In this document: positions 34,524 to 43,234 of the stretch, in pieces | Numbering within the stretch: position 1 is the stretch's first letter | Layout of the letters: each line of letters begins with the position of its first letter | NCBI GenBank assembly: GCA_031082205.1 | Contig: JAVHLJ010000003.1 | Span: 64,890 to 128,889 of the forward strand | Length of the DNA: 64,000 bases | Origin: Elusimicrobiales bacterium | Lineage (GTDB): Bacteria > Elusimicrobiota > Elusimicrobia > Elusimicrobiales > UBA9959 | Reading direction: 5' to 3' | The notes under the pieces: model-generated | Databases searched by the model: none | What the model saw: the letters and a program-made list of their open reading frames with translations, nothing else | What the model was told of the DNA's origin: nothing | Translations under genes and position numbers: made by a program

Positions 34524-34550
34524 GGGCCCGGTGTGCCGTTGCGGAGGATA

Positions 34551-35657
34551 TTATTTGGAGCGGGGGAAGAAGAGCCGGAAGGAGGTGCCCTTGCCGGGGG
34601 CGCTGTCCACCAGGACCTCGCCCTTGTGCTGCTTCACTATGCCGTAGACGATGGAGAGGCCGAGGCCGGTGCCTTTGCCCTTGGGCTTGGTGGTGAAGAA
34701 AGGGTCGAAGACCCTGTCGAGTATCTCCCGCGGTATGCCGGTGCCGGTGTCCTTGAGCTCCACCAGCACGTAGTCCCCCGGGGGGATCGGCCAGGGGGAG
34801 TCCTCGCCCGCGGTCACGTTGCCGGTGGCCAGCCTCATCGCCCCGCCGTCCGGCATGGCGTCCTGGGCGTTGATGGCCAGGTTCATTATTACCTGCTGGA
34901 ACTGCGTGGCCTCCAGGTCGGCGTCCCAGAGGTCCCGCTGCAGCTCCATGCGGAAGTCTATGTTCTTGGCCAGCAGGCGCTTGAGTATCAGCTCCGCTTC
35001 CTTGATGAGGTCGTTGGCGCAGGACTTCTTGGGCCTGGTCTCCTGGCGCCGGGCGAAGACCAGCAGCTGCTTGGTGAGTTCGGCGGTGTGGCGCGCGGTC
35101 TTGAGGGTCTCGCTGAGGAGCTTGTGGCTGATCGTGCCTTCCTTGGTGTCCTCGAGCACCAGCTCGACGGAGCCCAGGATGATGGTCAGCATATTGTTGA
35201 AGTCGTGGGCTATCTGCCCGGCCAGCAGGCCCAGAGATTCCAGCTTCTGGCTCTCGATGAGCTGTTTCTCCAGCTGCAGCTCGCGCGTTATGTCCCTGCG
35301 CACGGAGATGAAATGGGTTATCGTCCCGTCCGGTTCCTTTACCGGGGTGATGTCCGTGTCCAGCGTGTATAACGTCCCGTCCTTGCGGCGGTTGAGCAGG
35401 CGTCCGTGCCACTTGCGGCCGGCCTTCACGGTCGACCAGAGTTCCCTGTAGAAATCGGGGGCGTGCGAGCCCTCGTTCTTGAGCACGCCTGGCTTTTTGC
35501 CTTTCAGGTATTCGGCGGAGTAGCCGCTGACCTCTTCCATGGCCTTGTTGGCGTAGACTATGGTGCCGGAGGAGTCGGTTATCAGTATGGCCTCGGAGGT
35601 CTGCTCCACGGCCTTGAGCACGAGCTTCTCGATGTCCCCGCAAACCCTCTTTTCCAT
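34551..35657 (-). CDS. PAS-domain sensor histidine kinase
   Basis: The 368-residue soluble kinase has a PAS domain (about 15-125, ending [14 protein letters not shown]), a phosphoacceptor helix with [16 protein letters not shown] (about 145-160) and a complete ATPase domain: N box [40 protein letters not shown]. The HDFNN form is typical of NtrB-like family 4 kinases. No transmembrane helix is present, so it senses a cytoplasmic signal through PAS. A single-domain receiver gene lies 190 bp away on the other strand beyond tRNA-Phe and could be the partner. The start has no Shine-Dalgarno sequence; TAGAAT lies 7 bp upstream. Confidence 0.93.
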   Translation of the reverse strand: MEKRVCGDIEKLVLKAVEQTSEAILITDSSGTIVYANKAMEEVSGYSAEYLKGKKPGVLKNEGSHAPDFYRELWSTVKAGRKWHGRLLNRRKDGTLYTLDTDITPVKEPDGTITHFISVRRDITRELQLEKQLIESQKLESLGLLAGQIAHDFNNMLTIILGSVELVLEDTKEGTISHKLLSETLKTARHTAELTKQLLVFARRQETRPKKSCANDLIKEAELILKRLLAKNIDFRMELQRDLWDADLEATQFQQVIMNLAINAQDAMPDGGAMRLATGNVTAGEDSPWPIPPGDYVLVELKDTGTGIPREILDRVFDPFFTTKPKGKGTGLGLSIVYGIVKQHKGEVLVDSAPGKGTSFRLFFPRSK

Positions 35658-35664
35658 CGGTTAT

Positions 35665-35670
35665 ATTCTA
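35665..35670 (-). promoter_or_regulatory. -10 box close to the histidine kinase start (possibly leaderless)
   Basis: The minus strand reads TAGAAT followed by ATAACCG and then the ATG at 35657. Seven bases is the usual distance to the first transcribed base, so the message may start at or next to the initiation codon. No Shine-Dalgarno sequence is visible. Confidence 0.5.
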
Positions 35671-35703
35671 CCATAATCGGCCGCGTAGCCCCGTCGGGCC
35701 TTC

Positions 35704-35732
35704 TTGTATCGCGCCGCCAAAATTGATTTAAT
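35704..35732 (+). promoter_or_regulatory. Promoter of tRNA-Phe
   Basis: TTGTAT at 35704-35709 and TTTAAT at 35727-35732 are separated by 17 bp and end 12 bp before the mature tRNA 5' end, the usual layout for a tRNA promoter. Confidence 0.6.
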
Positions 35733-35744
35733 ATGCCGTCAGCA

Positions 35745-35816
35745 GCCGCGGTAGCTCAGTGGTAGAGCACCGGTCTGAAAAACCGGGTGTCGCTGGTTCG
35801 ATCCCAGCCCGCGGCA
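35745..35816 (+). tRNA. tRNA-Phe (GAA)
   Basis: The cloverleaf folds by hand without mismatch. The acceptor GCCGCGG pairs with CCGCGGC, the D stem is GCTC/GAGC, and the anticodon stem CCGGT/ACCGG encloses loop CTGAAAA with anticodon GAA. The T arm is GCTGG-TTCGATC-CCAGC, with discriminator A. The 3' CCA is not encoded (AAA follows). Confidence 0.96.
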
Positions 35817-35844
35817 AAATTCATTTCCACTCACCGGAGCCCCT

Positions 35845-36213
35845 ATGCCGATGACCAAGAAGATACTCCTGGCGGACGACGACGCGGCCATGCAGGACAG
35901 CCTGGCCGCGCTCCTGGAGGCGGAGGGTTACCGGGTCATAAAGGCCGCCAACGGCGAAGAGGCGGTGGAGCTGGCCAAAAAAGAGCTCCCTTCCCTCATA
36001 ATGCTGGACATCCACATGCCGCGGATGGACGGTCTCACCGCCTGCCACGCGATAAAGACCGACAAGGTCGTAAAGTCGATCCCGGTGGTGATGCTTACCG
36101 TCGAGGGCAGCGTGCGCGAGATACAGCAGGCGATCGATTACGGAGCCAAGACCTATATCACCAAGCCTTCCAGCAAAGAGGAGATACTCAAGGTCGTCAG
36201 AAGCGTGATCTGA
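35845..36213 (+). CDS. Single-domain response regulator
   Basis: This 122-residue protein is a receiver domain alone. The acidic pair is D11-D12, the phosphoacceptor is D55 in IMLDIHMPRMDG, the switch Thr is in VVMLTVEG, and the conserved lysine is in ITKPSS. It has no output domain, so it must act by protein contact, like CheY or DivK. It begins 28 bp after tRNA-Phe and may share its transcript. GGAG lies 5 bp before the start. The histidine kinase divergent from the tRNA is a possible partner. A strong bidirectional terminator follows. Confidence 0.93.
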   Translation: MPMTKKILLADDDAAMQDSLAALLEAEGYRVIKAANGEEAVELAKKELPSLIMLDIHMPRMDGLTACHAIKTDKVVKSIPVVMLTVEGSVREIQQAIDYGAKTYITKPSSKEEILKVVRSVI

Positions 36214-36227
36214 TACCGGCCCCGCGT

Positions 36228-36271
36228 AAAGAAGAGAGGCCCCGGGACTTCCCGGGGCCTCTCTTCTTTTT
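36228..36271. terminator. Bidirectional intrinsic terminator
   Basis: A perfect 19-bp stem (left arm AAAGAAGAGAGGCCCCGGG) with loop ACTT ends in a T-run on both strands. It lies between the convergent receiver gene and the RlmI-like gene and should stop transcription both ways. Confidence 0.9.
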
Positions 36272-36285
36272 ATCGCCGTCCCTGC

Positions 36286-37482
36286 TCAGAAGACTTTCAG
36301 CAGGGCGAAGTGCAGGTACTCGGTCTCGGGCATCACCGGCAGTACCGGGTGGTCCTTGGCCTGTCCCCGCAGTTCCAGCATGACTACGCGGCGGCGGCTC
36401 CTGCCGCAGGCCTCCCGGACTATCCCCACGAAGGTTTCCCTGTTGATGTGGTGGGAGCAGGTGGAGGTGGCCAGCAGGCCTCCCGCGGGCAGCGCGGCTA
36501 TCGCCGAAGCGTTGAGCTTGACGTAGAGCTTGCGGGCCTGGGGCAGGTTCTTGCGGTTGCGCACCAGGTTCGGCGGGTCCAGGAGAACGAAGTCCGGCTT
36601 CTCGGGGAGTTCGCCCGAGCCCATCGCGGCTATGAGCCGCTCGGCGTTCTCCTTCCTGAAGAACACCTTCTCCGACATGCCGTTGAGGGCTGCGTTCTTT
36701 TCGGCGGTCTCCACGGCGGACTGGGAGGAATCGACCCCCCAGACCATCCGGGCGCCGGAACGCGCGGCGTTGAGCGCGAAGGCCCCGGTATAGGTGTAGA
36801 GGTCCAGCACCTTGCGGTCCTGGAAATAAGGGGCCAGGAAGGCGCGGTTCTCGCGCTGGTCGAAGAACCAGCCCGTTTTCTGGCCCTCTTTGAGCGAGAC
36901 CAGGAACCTGAGGCCGTTCTCCTCTATCTCCGCCTCTTCCGGAAGCTCGCCGAAGGCGGCTTCCGCGTACCGGGGCAGGCCCTCCAGTTCCCTTATGGCG
37001 TGTGTGTTCTTGAAGTACAGGCACGAGGGGGAGAGAAGCTTCTTCACGGCCGCCGTTATCTCGGGCTTGAGCCGTTCCGCCCCGGCGGAAAGTATCTCGG
37101 CCACCACGGTGTCCCCGTACTTGTCCAGGACGAGGCCCCCGATGCCGTCGGATTCCCCGAAGAACACGCGGAAGCTCCCGGTCAGGCCCAGGTCGCGCCG
37201 GTGCTCCAGCGCGAGACCGATGGTCTTTTCCGTGAAATCCTTCTCGAGCGGGGCGGCGCCGGTCTTGAGCATGCGCACCGCGATAAGGCTGCGCGGGTTG
37301 AAGAAGCCGGTGCCGGCCGTCTTGCCGTCGGGCAGCAGCACTTTGACCAGGCAGCCGGGCTCGGCGGCCGTATCCACGCTCTCGAGCTCGTTGGAGAATA
37401 TCCAGGGGTGGCCGGCCTGCAGCCGCTCGTCGTGGCCCTTCTTGAGCTTGACCGTTCTTGTTTCCGGTTCAGATCTGTTCAT
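36286..37482 (-). CDS. rlmI: RlmI-like 23S rRNA cytosine-C5 methyltransferase
   Basis: This 398-residue enzyme has an N-terminal PUA domain (about 8-85, with GHPWIFSNELE) and a C-terminal SAM-dependent methyltransferase. The SAM motif is VLDLYTYTGAFAL (about 224-236), the catalytic region is LLDPPNLVRN, and TSTCSHHI follows. This is the RlmI/YccW layout, which methylates C1962 of 23S rRNA; the exact base here is not proven. It overlaps the SAM hydrolase gene by 14 bp on the same strand and is the last gene before the terminator. Confidence 0.9.
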   Translation of the reverse strand: MNRSEPETRTVKLKKGHDERLQAGHPWIFSNELESVDTAAEPGCLVKVLLPDGKTAGTGFFNPRSLIAVRMLKTGAAPLEKDFTEKTIGLALEHRRDLGLTGSFRVFFGESDGIGGLVLDKYGDTVVAEILSAGAERLKPEITAAVKKLLSPSCLYFKNTHAIRELEGLPRYAEAAFGELPEEAEIEENGLRFLVSLKEGQKTGWFFDQRENRAFLAPYFQDRKVLDLYTYTGAFALNAARSGARMVWGVDSSQSAVETAEKNAALNGMSEKVFFRKENAERLIAAMGSGELPEKPDFVLLDPPNLVRNRKNLPQARKLYVKLNASAIAALPAGGLLATSTCSHHINRETFVGIVREACGRSRRRVVMLELRGQAKDHPVLPVMPETEYLHFALLKVF

Positions 37483-38260
37483 CGATAGATACTATGGCCT
37501 CCACCTTGTCCCCGATCTTGACGTTGAAAGCGCGCGCGAAGCTGCCGTTGCGCACGGAGAATTCCAGGTAGCCGAAGGACCCTATCAGGGCCAGCGGCTC
37601 TCCCTCCGGGACGGACGCGTAGGTGAGCTTGAGGCCCTTTAGCACGCGCCCGGATACGGTGAAGATGGATCTGGCGTTTATCTGCTGCTGCCTGATATTC
37701 GTTATCGCGTTGCCGAAATTGTCCACCGCTATGACCTGGCCGTTGACCCGGGTGCCGGCGCGCTCGGGCGCGGGCAGGGGGAAGCGGCGGTAGCCTTTGA
37801 AGACGGGGCCGAGTTTCTTCTCCGGCAGGCCCTTGGCCACGGCCGCCGCGACCGGCGCCATTATGTCGCGCCCGTGGAAGGTCGAGCTGATCTTTGGGAG
37901 GAAAAGGCTGGAGTTGTTTATGAAGCGGGAGTCCGTTATGGCCTCTTTCTCCTCGACCCAGCTTATGATCCCGTTGTCGGGGCAGATGAACTGGTAGTTG
38001 GCGGTCCTGGCCCAGATTATGCCGCGGCCCGTGCCCACGTGCGGGTCCACTACGACCAGGAAAAGGGTGCCCTTGGGCATGTATCCCATCGAGGACATGA
38101 GGTAGAACGAGGCGGTCTGTATGTCCTGCGGCGGGATCTGGTGCGTGATATCGATTATCTGCGTCCCCGGAGCGGAGGAGAGTATGACCCCCTTCATCGC
38201 GCCCACGAAGGGGTCGTTGATCCCGAAATCCGAGATGAGGGCTATGTGCTTCGTCTTCAT
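37469..38260 (-). CDS. SAM hydrolase (DUF62, SAM hydroxide adenosyltransferase)
   Basis: This 263-residue protein belongs to the DUF62 family, which splits S-adenosylmethionine to adenosine and methionine with water. Diagnostic pieces are LISDFGINDPFVGAMKG at the N-terminus, VVVDPHVGTGR near 70-80 and FHGRDIMAPVAAAVA near 127-141. A C-terminal beta domain starts near 170. The halogenase relatives (SalL, FlA) carry an extra loop that I do not see. It lies between genes for a phosphoribosyltransferase and a SAM-dependent methyltransferase. Its biological role in most bacteria is unclear. Confidence 0.92.
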   Translation of the reverse strand: MKTKHIALISDFGINDPFVGAMKGVILSSAPGTQIIDITHQIPPQDIQTASFYLMSSMGYMPKGTLFLVVVDPHVGTGRGIIWARTANYQFICPDNGIISWVEEKEAITDSRFINNSSLFLPKISSTFHGRDIMAPVAAAVAKGLPEKKLGPVFKGYRRFPLPAPERAGTRVNGQVIAVDNFGNAITNIRQQQINARSIFTVSGRVLKGLKLTYASVPEGEPLALIGSFGYLEFSVRNGSFARAFNVKIGDKVEAIVSIDEQI

Positions 38261-38267
38261 CCGCCCC

Positions 38268-38864
38268 TTATTCCTGGCCGTGCGCGTGGTGTACGGTGGA
38301 GCCGGGAACCGTCAGCGGCAGCTTCTGCCGGCAGAGGGGGCAGTTGTCGGGCGGGAAGAGCTGCAGGGGATAGGAGATGAGCGCCCGCACGGGGACGTTG
38401 AGCGGCAGGTCGCTGGTGGAGCGGTCCACTATCGCGACCACGCCGACCACCTTGGCGCCGTAGCCGCGGGCCAGCGTGACCGCCTCGCCGGTAAGGCGGC
38501 CGGTGTTGAGAACGTCGTCGACGACCAGGACGCGCTCACCCTCCGATATCTTGAAGTCGCGCTTGAGCATCATCACGCCGTTGACCCGCTCGGTGAAGAT
38601 GGAGCGCGCCTTCTTCTGCCGCGCCACCTCCTGGCCGACCACGACGGAGCCCAGGGAGTGGGAGAGGACTATGTTTATCTCCTGGGGGAACTTGGAGGCC
38701 ATCTCCCTGGCTATTTTCTGCGCGAGATGCGGGTACTGCAGGGCCAGAGAGGGCTGTATGTAGGTCTGAGTGTGGAAGCCCGAGGGCAGCTGGAAATGGC
38801 CGTTGAGTATGGCTCCGTGCTCCTGCAGCAGTCCGACTACGTCGAGTTTTCCCAGTTTTGACAT
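38268..38864 (-). CDS. Orotate phosphoribosyltransferase-like protein
   Basis: The 198-residue protein has the PRPP-binding motif VLVVDDVLNTGRLTGEAV (about 107-124) and the PyrE-like N-terminus with LPSGFHTQTYIQ. The usual KxxxxxxG catalytic loop region reads FTERVNGVMMLKRDF. A C-terminal CPLCRQ pair and a His-rich tail (VHHAHGQE) are additions not found in standard PyrE. It would make orotidine or another nucleoside monophosphate from PRPP. The identity as PyrE itself is probable but not secure. The start has an AGGAGAG site. Confidence 0.75.
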   Translation of the reverse strand: MSKLGKLDVVGLLQEHGAILNGHFQLPSGFHTQTYIQPSLALQYPHLAQKIAREMASKFPQEINIVLSHSLGSVVVGQEVARQKKARSIFTERVNGVMMLKRDFKISEGERVLVVDDVLNTGRLTGEAVTLARGYGAKVVGVVAIVDRSTSDLPLNVPVRALISYPLQLFPPDNCPLCRQKLPLTVPGSTVHHAHGQE

Positions 38865-38930
38865 TTCGCTCTCCTGATCCGTTCGCTAGTCTGCGCCCGC
38901 GCCGCAAGGACTCCGTGCGTCCCGGACGGC

Positions 38931-41123
38931 CTAGGGCTTAAGCTTGCCGAATTTCTCCGGGTCAAGCCCGGCTCCCCGCTTTATGGCCGCGTCTATTATC
39001 TTTCCGCTTTCACGGGGGTTTATCGCCCTTATCTTCGGGTCGTTGGCGTTGCCCGTGACCGTGAAAGCGAGGGCAGGCTTGCCGCTGGCGTCGGTCATCG
39101 TCTCCGGCATGCCGCCCATCGAATGGTACTTATCCGATATTGTATAAACTTTTAGGTCCATTGTTTCATTGACCAGGTCCATCTGCCCCGCGACATAGGC
39201 AGAGAACTCCTTGCCGTCTATGTAGAAGTTGTCTATCAGGAGCTTCCCCGAATCGAAGCCGTATTCGCCGCCGGTGCCGCGGAAGTTTATGTCCGAGAGC
39301 TTTGTGCCGAACCTGAGCGCCCCGACGCGGTTCATCTTGTAGATGATGAGTATCGGCATCGAGATTATGTAATAAACCTTGTCCCGTTCCGCGTTCCTCT
39401 GCACCTGGTAGAAAGTCCCTTCCCCGGTCTGCAGGGCTATGCGCCCGTTCAGTTTCCTGATCCCGCCGGTCATGTTCTTCATCTCCGAAGACAGGAGCAG
39501 GTCGGCCGCCCCCATGTAGGGGGTGTTGACGCGGCCGGACCGGTACAGGGCGGAGAACGAGCCCATTCCGCTGGGGGCCGCGGCCCGCAGGTGCCTCATC
39601 CAGCCGCCGCTCTCTTCCCGGGCCGCCTTGTCCGCGGTCCCGCCGGGTCCGGGGCCGGAGAAGACGGCGGTCACCGCCCCGACGAAGGCGGAATCAAGTT
39701 CTCCGGAATAGCCGCTGAGTTCCACGCGCCGGGAGGGGGAGAGCGGGTTCCTGACCGAGGCTTTAAGGTTCAGCGGCTTGTCGTTAAGCCTGCCCGACAG
39801 GGTCCCCGCGAAGTTGCCGGAATCCAGTCTGGAGTCGAATTTTACGCGGGAGAGTATGTAGGGGCCGAGCCGCGCCTGGCCCGAAGTCGCCTTTAGGTAG
39901 CTGCCGTCCCAGCCTTCGCGTATCAGCAAGGAGGCGTCCACCCCGGAGAAAGCGACGCCCCTGTAGGAGAACCGGCTCTTCGTGGCCGATACGAAGGCGC
40001 GCGAAACCCTGTGGCGGCCGCCCTTGTTGGTGAAAGCCGTGGTGAACTGCAGCCTGCCGTAGAAGTCCCCGAGCGGGAGGCCCGTGATGAGGCGGTGTAT
40101 ATGGGAGATGTCAGTGGGGGGGGCGGAGGCGGTTATAGTGTATTCGGGCCCGCCGGGACGGAAGGCCACGTCGCCGCGGAAGCGCAGTCCCATGGATTCC
40201 ATCAGCGCCTCGAATTTTATTCCGCGGTCGTAGAGAGAGCCTTTGAGGGTCCAGGCGGAAGGAGGGAGGTTTATCCTGTTGGGCAGGCCCGCCAGCCACG
40301 GGAAATCGGACGAGCGGAGGGGGCCCATGTCGCCGCGGAGTTCCGCTTCCGGGGCCTTGAAGTTGAGAAGGGAACCGGTAAAGGCGAAGGCCTGTCCGCC
40401 CAGCGTCAGATTGAGGGACATGTTGCCGAAAGAGGCCTTCTCCCAGTCGAAGCCGGCCAGGTCAAGGAGCCCGTCGGCGTGGAAGCCGCCTCCGGCCGGC
40501 CTGCCGGCCTCGTCAAGCCTGAAGGCGGCGGAAAGCGAGATGGGGAAGGGCCTGGAGGCGGAGAGGTCCCTGAAAGATATGTTCACTTTTTCGGCCGAGT
40601 TGGTCTGGCGGCCGTCGGGGCCGAATATTTTAAGCACGCCGTCCTTGATCTCGGCGCCCTTTATGGCCAGCGCGCGGTCGGAGCGCTCTTTCTGCGCGTA
40701 GGAGTAGAGGATGTCGGCGAAGTTCCAGGAACCGTCGGGCAGGCGCCGCGCGTTTATCTCCGGCGAGACCAGTACGAGCCGGCGCAGCTCTATGGTGTTC
40801 CTGAGCAGGGCCTGCGGGGAATAAGAAGCGTAGATGTGGTCCGCTTTTATGAAGATGCCTTCCCCGTGCTTGGGGGAGCGGAATACCTTCAGCCCCTTTA
40901 TGTGTATGTCCCCCTTGTAGGAGAAACTGGCGCTTTCGATGGCGACCGGGCGGATGAAAGCTTCCTGAAGCTGGTTCAGGGCCAGGGCCCTGAGGTCGGC
41001 CGGCGTGAAGAGCATGCGGACGACGACGGTGCCGGCCAGGAAGAGGAATACGCCGGCTATGGCCAGCAGCAGCAGCATCCGGAGCAGGAACTTGATGGAG
41101 ACCTTGATGCCCTTGATTATCAT
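38931..41123 (-). CDS. Large AsmA-like envelope protein
   Basis: The 730-residue protein begins with a transmembrane helix (about 12-33), followed by a long beta-rich periplasmic region with AsmA-like features: LRRLVLVSPEINARRLPDG at the N-terminus and the C-terminal GGEYGFDSGKLLIDNFYIDG repeat region. AsmA/TamB/YhdP relatives bridge the two membranes and move phospholipids. It overlaps the M50-like gene by 4 bp. A second, shorter AsmA-like gene lies at 51629. A specific subfamily cannot be named by eye. Confidence 0.75.
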   Translation of the reverse strand: MIIKGIKVSIKFLLRMLLLLAIAGVFLFLAGTVVVRMLFTPADLRALALNQLQEAFIRPVAIESASFSYKGDIHIKGLKVFRSPKHGEGIFIKADHIYASYSPQALLRNTIELRRLVLVSPEINARRLPDGSWNFADILYSYAQKERSDRALAIKGAEIKDGVLKIFGPDGRQTNSAEKVNISFRDLSASRPFPISLSAAFRLDEAGRPAGGGFHADGLLDLAGFDWEKASFGNMSLNLTLGGQAFAFTGSLLNFKAPEAELRGDMGPLRSSDFPWLAGLPNRINLPPSAWTLKGSLYDRGIKFEALMESMGLRFRGDVAFRPGGPEYTITASAPPTDISHIHRLITGLPLGDFYGRLQFTTAFTNKGGRHRVSRAFVSATKSRFSYRGVAFSGVDASLLIREGWDGSYLKATSGQARLGPYILSRVKFDSRLDSGNFAGTLSGRLNDKPLNLKASVRNPLSPSRRVELSGYSGELDSAFVGAVTAVFSGPGPGGTADKAAREESGGWMRHLRAAAPSGMGSFSALYRSGRVNTPYMGAADLLLSSEMKNMTGGIRKLNGRIALQTGEGTFYQVQRNAERDKVYYIISMPILIIYKMNRVGALRFGTKLSDINFRGTGGEYGFDSGKLLIDNFYIDGKEFSAYVAGQMDLVNETMDLKVYTISDKYHSMGGMPETMTDASGKPALAFTVTGNANDPKIRAINPRESGKIIDAAIKRGAGLDPEKFGKLKP

Positions 41124-41809
41124 CCGGCGTATATTTTAGCAGTATTGACCGCGGCCTCCAAAAGACGCCGCAGCGCCGCGGTTATCCCGGCCGCGTTCGC
41201 CAGCGCCGAGGAGAAATAGGCTTTCAGCGAGAAGGCTTCCGGGTACAGGGCCTTGATGCAGAGGGCCAGGAAGAAAGCGTTGGCCAGCAGGGCCATCGAG
41301 AAGGAGAAGATGACGCCGCCGGCCTTGCGGAAGTCGCTCTGGACCGGCCCGGCCATGACCGCGGCGGTGTTCACCAGGTGGAAGGAGAGGAGGAACCCGG
41401 TCAGGGCGGTGAACCAGGCCCTCCAGGGACTCAGGTCGAAGAAATAGAGGGCCAGGCCGTAGGCCAGCGCCGCCGACAGGGCGTAGAGCGGCACGAAGTA
41501 GGGGGCGAGGTCCACGAAGGCGTTGCTTCCCGCGAGCGTGACGTGCCCCGCTCGCCTGCCCACCGAGATCTTTCCCACCTTTATGCCGCAGAGCGCGGCC
41601 GCGGCCGCGTGCGAAAGTTCGTGGGCCAGGATATAGGCCCTGCCCGAGCCGCGCGAAGCCAGGCCGAATGGCAGGTAGGCAGCCGCCCCCAGCAGGAACG
41701 GCCAGGTGGTCTCGGCGGAGCGCAGGAGCGCTCCGACGGGACCCAGCAGGGCCCAGAGCGCCCCCGCCGTCAGCGGGAGCAGCGCCAGGGCCGCTACTGT
41801 TCTCTTCAT
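41120..41809 (-). CDS. M50-like membrane zinc metalloprotease
   Basis: This 229-residue integral membrane protein has about six hydrophobic helices. The zinc motif HELSH (about residues 64-68) lies in the second or third helix, as in site-2 proteases, and is followed by AAAALCGIKVGKISVG. A second-site Asp, expected as NxxPxxxLDG, is not clear; APYFVPLYALS occupies that region, so activity is uncertain. It overlaps the AsmA-like gene by 4 bp and starts 3 bp after the receiver gene, so the three may be one unit. Confidence 0.65.
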   Translation of the reverse strand: MKRTVAALALLPLTAGALWALLGPVGALLRSAETTWPFLLGAAAYLPFGLASRGSGRAYILAHELSHAAAAALCGIKVGKISVGRRAGHVTLAGSNAFVDLAPYFVPLYALSAALAYGLALYFFDLSPWRAWFTALTGFLLSFHLVNTAAVMAGPVQSDFRKAGGVIFSFSMALLANAFFLALCIKALYPEAFSLKAYFSSALANAAGITAALRRLLEAAVNTAKIYAG

Positions 41810-41812
41810 CGA

Positions 41813-42235
41813 CTAGGGCTGGGGTTTCCTGGTGGGCTGCGTCTTCAGGATCTTGTGTATGAGGGCGGCCAGCACGGGCGGCCTTACGGGCTTCTCTATG
41901 AAGTCCTTGACGTTGGGCTCCTGCTTGATCATGTCGGAGGTGGAGCGGTCCGTGTAGCGCCCGGTGATGATCACTATCGGTATGTCGGAGGTTTCGTCCG
42001 TCTGGAGCTCGCGGAGTATCTCGAAGCCCCCGAAGCGCGGCAGCATCAGGTCCAGGAGTATCAGGTCCGGCGAGACCGAGCGGGCCTTCTCGAGCGCTTC
42101 CTCCCCGTCCGCGGCCTTCTCTACCTTGAACCCTTCCTTGCGGACTATGAACTCGAGCAGGTCCCTTACGCTGTCGTCGTCGTCGACTATGAGGACCTTC
42201 CTGTCCGCCGGATTGCCAAAACCTTGATTTTCCAT
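41813..42235 (-). CDS. Single-domain response regulator
   Basis: The 140-residue receiver domain has the acidic cluster VDDDDS near residue 18-22, phosphoacceptor D62 in ILLDLMLPRFGG, switch Thr in VIITGR and lysine in IEKPVRP. A basic, proline-containing tail (TQPTRKPQP) follows. There is no output domain. It lies between the RAM-domain gene and the M50-like gene on the same strand. No histidine kinase gene is adjacent, so the partner is unknown. Confidence 0.93.
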   Translation of the reverse strand: MENQGFGNPADRKVLIVDDDDSVRDLLEFIVRKEGFKVEKAADGEEALEKARSVSPDLILLDLMLPRFGGFEILRELQTDETSDIPIVIITGRYTDRSTSDMIKQEPNVKDFIEKPVRPPVLAALIHKILKTQPTRKPQP

Positions 42236-42294
42236 TTTTTAGGCTCCGCTTTTCCCGGAATGCCCGGGACCTTGTTTTTTCCCGTGGAAACCGG

Positions 42295-42525
42295 TTACAG
42301 GTTGGTCGTGACCAGGGTTTCCGTGGTCTGGACGCCGTGTATGCCGCGTATCTCGCGCACTATGAGGCCGCTGAGCTTGTCGACGGTGTCGGACTCGGCC
42401 ACCAGTATGGCGTCCCAGCCGCCGAAGGTCAGGTAGACGTCCTTGACGCCGCGGATGTTCTTTATCTGGCCTATGGCCTTCTGTTCCAGGCCGGCTATGA
42501 GTTTGCAGAGCACGAAAGCTATCAT
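42295..42525 (-). CDS. Stand-alone RAM (Lrp/AsnC ligand-binding) domain protein
   Basis: The 76-residue protein is only the ligand-binding RAM domain of Lrp/AsnC regulators, with no helix-turn-helix. The family pattern is seen in IAFVLCKLIAGLEQKAIGQI and VYLTFGGWDAILVAES, and in the terminal RGIHGVQTTETLV. Such proteins oligomerise and bind amino acids. It lies 10 bp after the octanoyltransferase gene in the glycine cleavage gene group, so glycine is a plausible ligand; this is inferred from position. Its C-terminal end is separated from the receiver gene by 59 bp. Confidence 0.88.
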   Translation of the reverse strand: MIAFVLCKLIAGLEQKAIGQIKNIRGVKDVYLTFGGWDAILVAESDTVDKLSGLIVREIRGIHGVQTTETLVTTNL

Positions 42526-42535
42526 GTCGGTTCTC

Positions 42536-43234
42536 CTATATCCTCTTTATCCATCCGTCCGAGCGGTACTTCTCCGCCGCCAGCGCCGCGGCCCTTTCTC
42601 CGGCGGCTTCCGCCAACGGGGCCTTTTCCCACGCCGCGCCCAGCTCGGCTTCCAGCCCCTCGGTTATCGCCGCCTCGTGCCGGGCCGCTCCCGTCCGGGC
42701 GTCCTCCGTCTGGAGGGAGGCCTGGTAGAGCATATGGCCGCCGAACTTCCTCAGGGCGCCGCCAAGCACTTTTTTGCCATTGTACAAAATATCCAGCGAG
42801 ACCGGCTTGGAGAAACAGTCCATGACGGGGGCGTTGACGGCGTAGCTCGCCGTCCTCGCGTTGGACAGTTCGAAGCCTGCGCCGCGCCTGGCGTAGGCGG
42901 AATTTATGGCCCTGTGCAGCCGGTCGTAGGTCTCCATCGGCCGGAAGTCGTCCCCGGAAGACGGGAAGATCAGCGAGAAGGTAAGGTCCGAGAGGTGGTA
43001 GACTATGCCTCCGCCCGTGGGCCTGCGGGTCATCGCCGTGCCGGCGAGGCCCCGCTCCGCCGCCGCGGCCTCCACCTCGCGCGCCCGCTGGGCGTAGCCG
43101 AAGGTTATGCCCGGCCCGCTCCAGCGGAAGAACCTCAGGATGAACGGCGCCGGCATGGTCTCGCATAGCGCCTCGTCCATGGCCATCTGGCCGTAGACGT
43201 CCGCCGCGGGCGAGTCTATCAGCAGCCCCTTCAT
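42536..43234 (-). CDS. LipM-like octanoyltransferase (lipoate-protein ligase family)
   Basis: The 232-residue protein has the lipoate ligase fold motif RRPTGGGIVYH (70-80), then NGKKVLGGALRKFGG with the lysine that contacts the lipoyl group. Cys140, in MDCFSKPV, matches the catalytic cysteine of Bacillus LipM, and the C-terminal end EKYRSDGW also resembles LipM. That favours octanoyl transfer from acyl carrier protein to GcvH over ATP-dependent lipoate ligation. The start overlaps the gcvPB stop by one base, so it is co-translated with the enzyme whose partner it should modify. LipA is not in the window. Confidence 0.75.
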   Translation of the reverse strand: MKGLLIDSPAADVYGQMAMDEALCETMPAPFILRFFRWSGPGITFGYAQRAREVEAAAAERGLAGTAMTRRPTGGGIVYHLSDLTFSLIFPSSGDDFRPMETYDRLHRAINSAYARRGAGFELSNARTASYAVNAPVMDCFSKPVSLDILYNGKKVLGGALRKFGGHMLYQASLQTEDARTGAARHEAAITEGLEAELGAAWEKAPLAEAAGERAAALAAEKYRSDGWIKRI

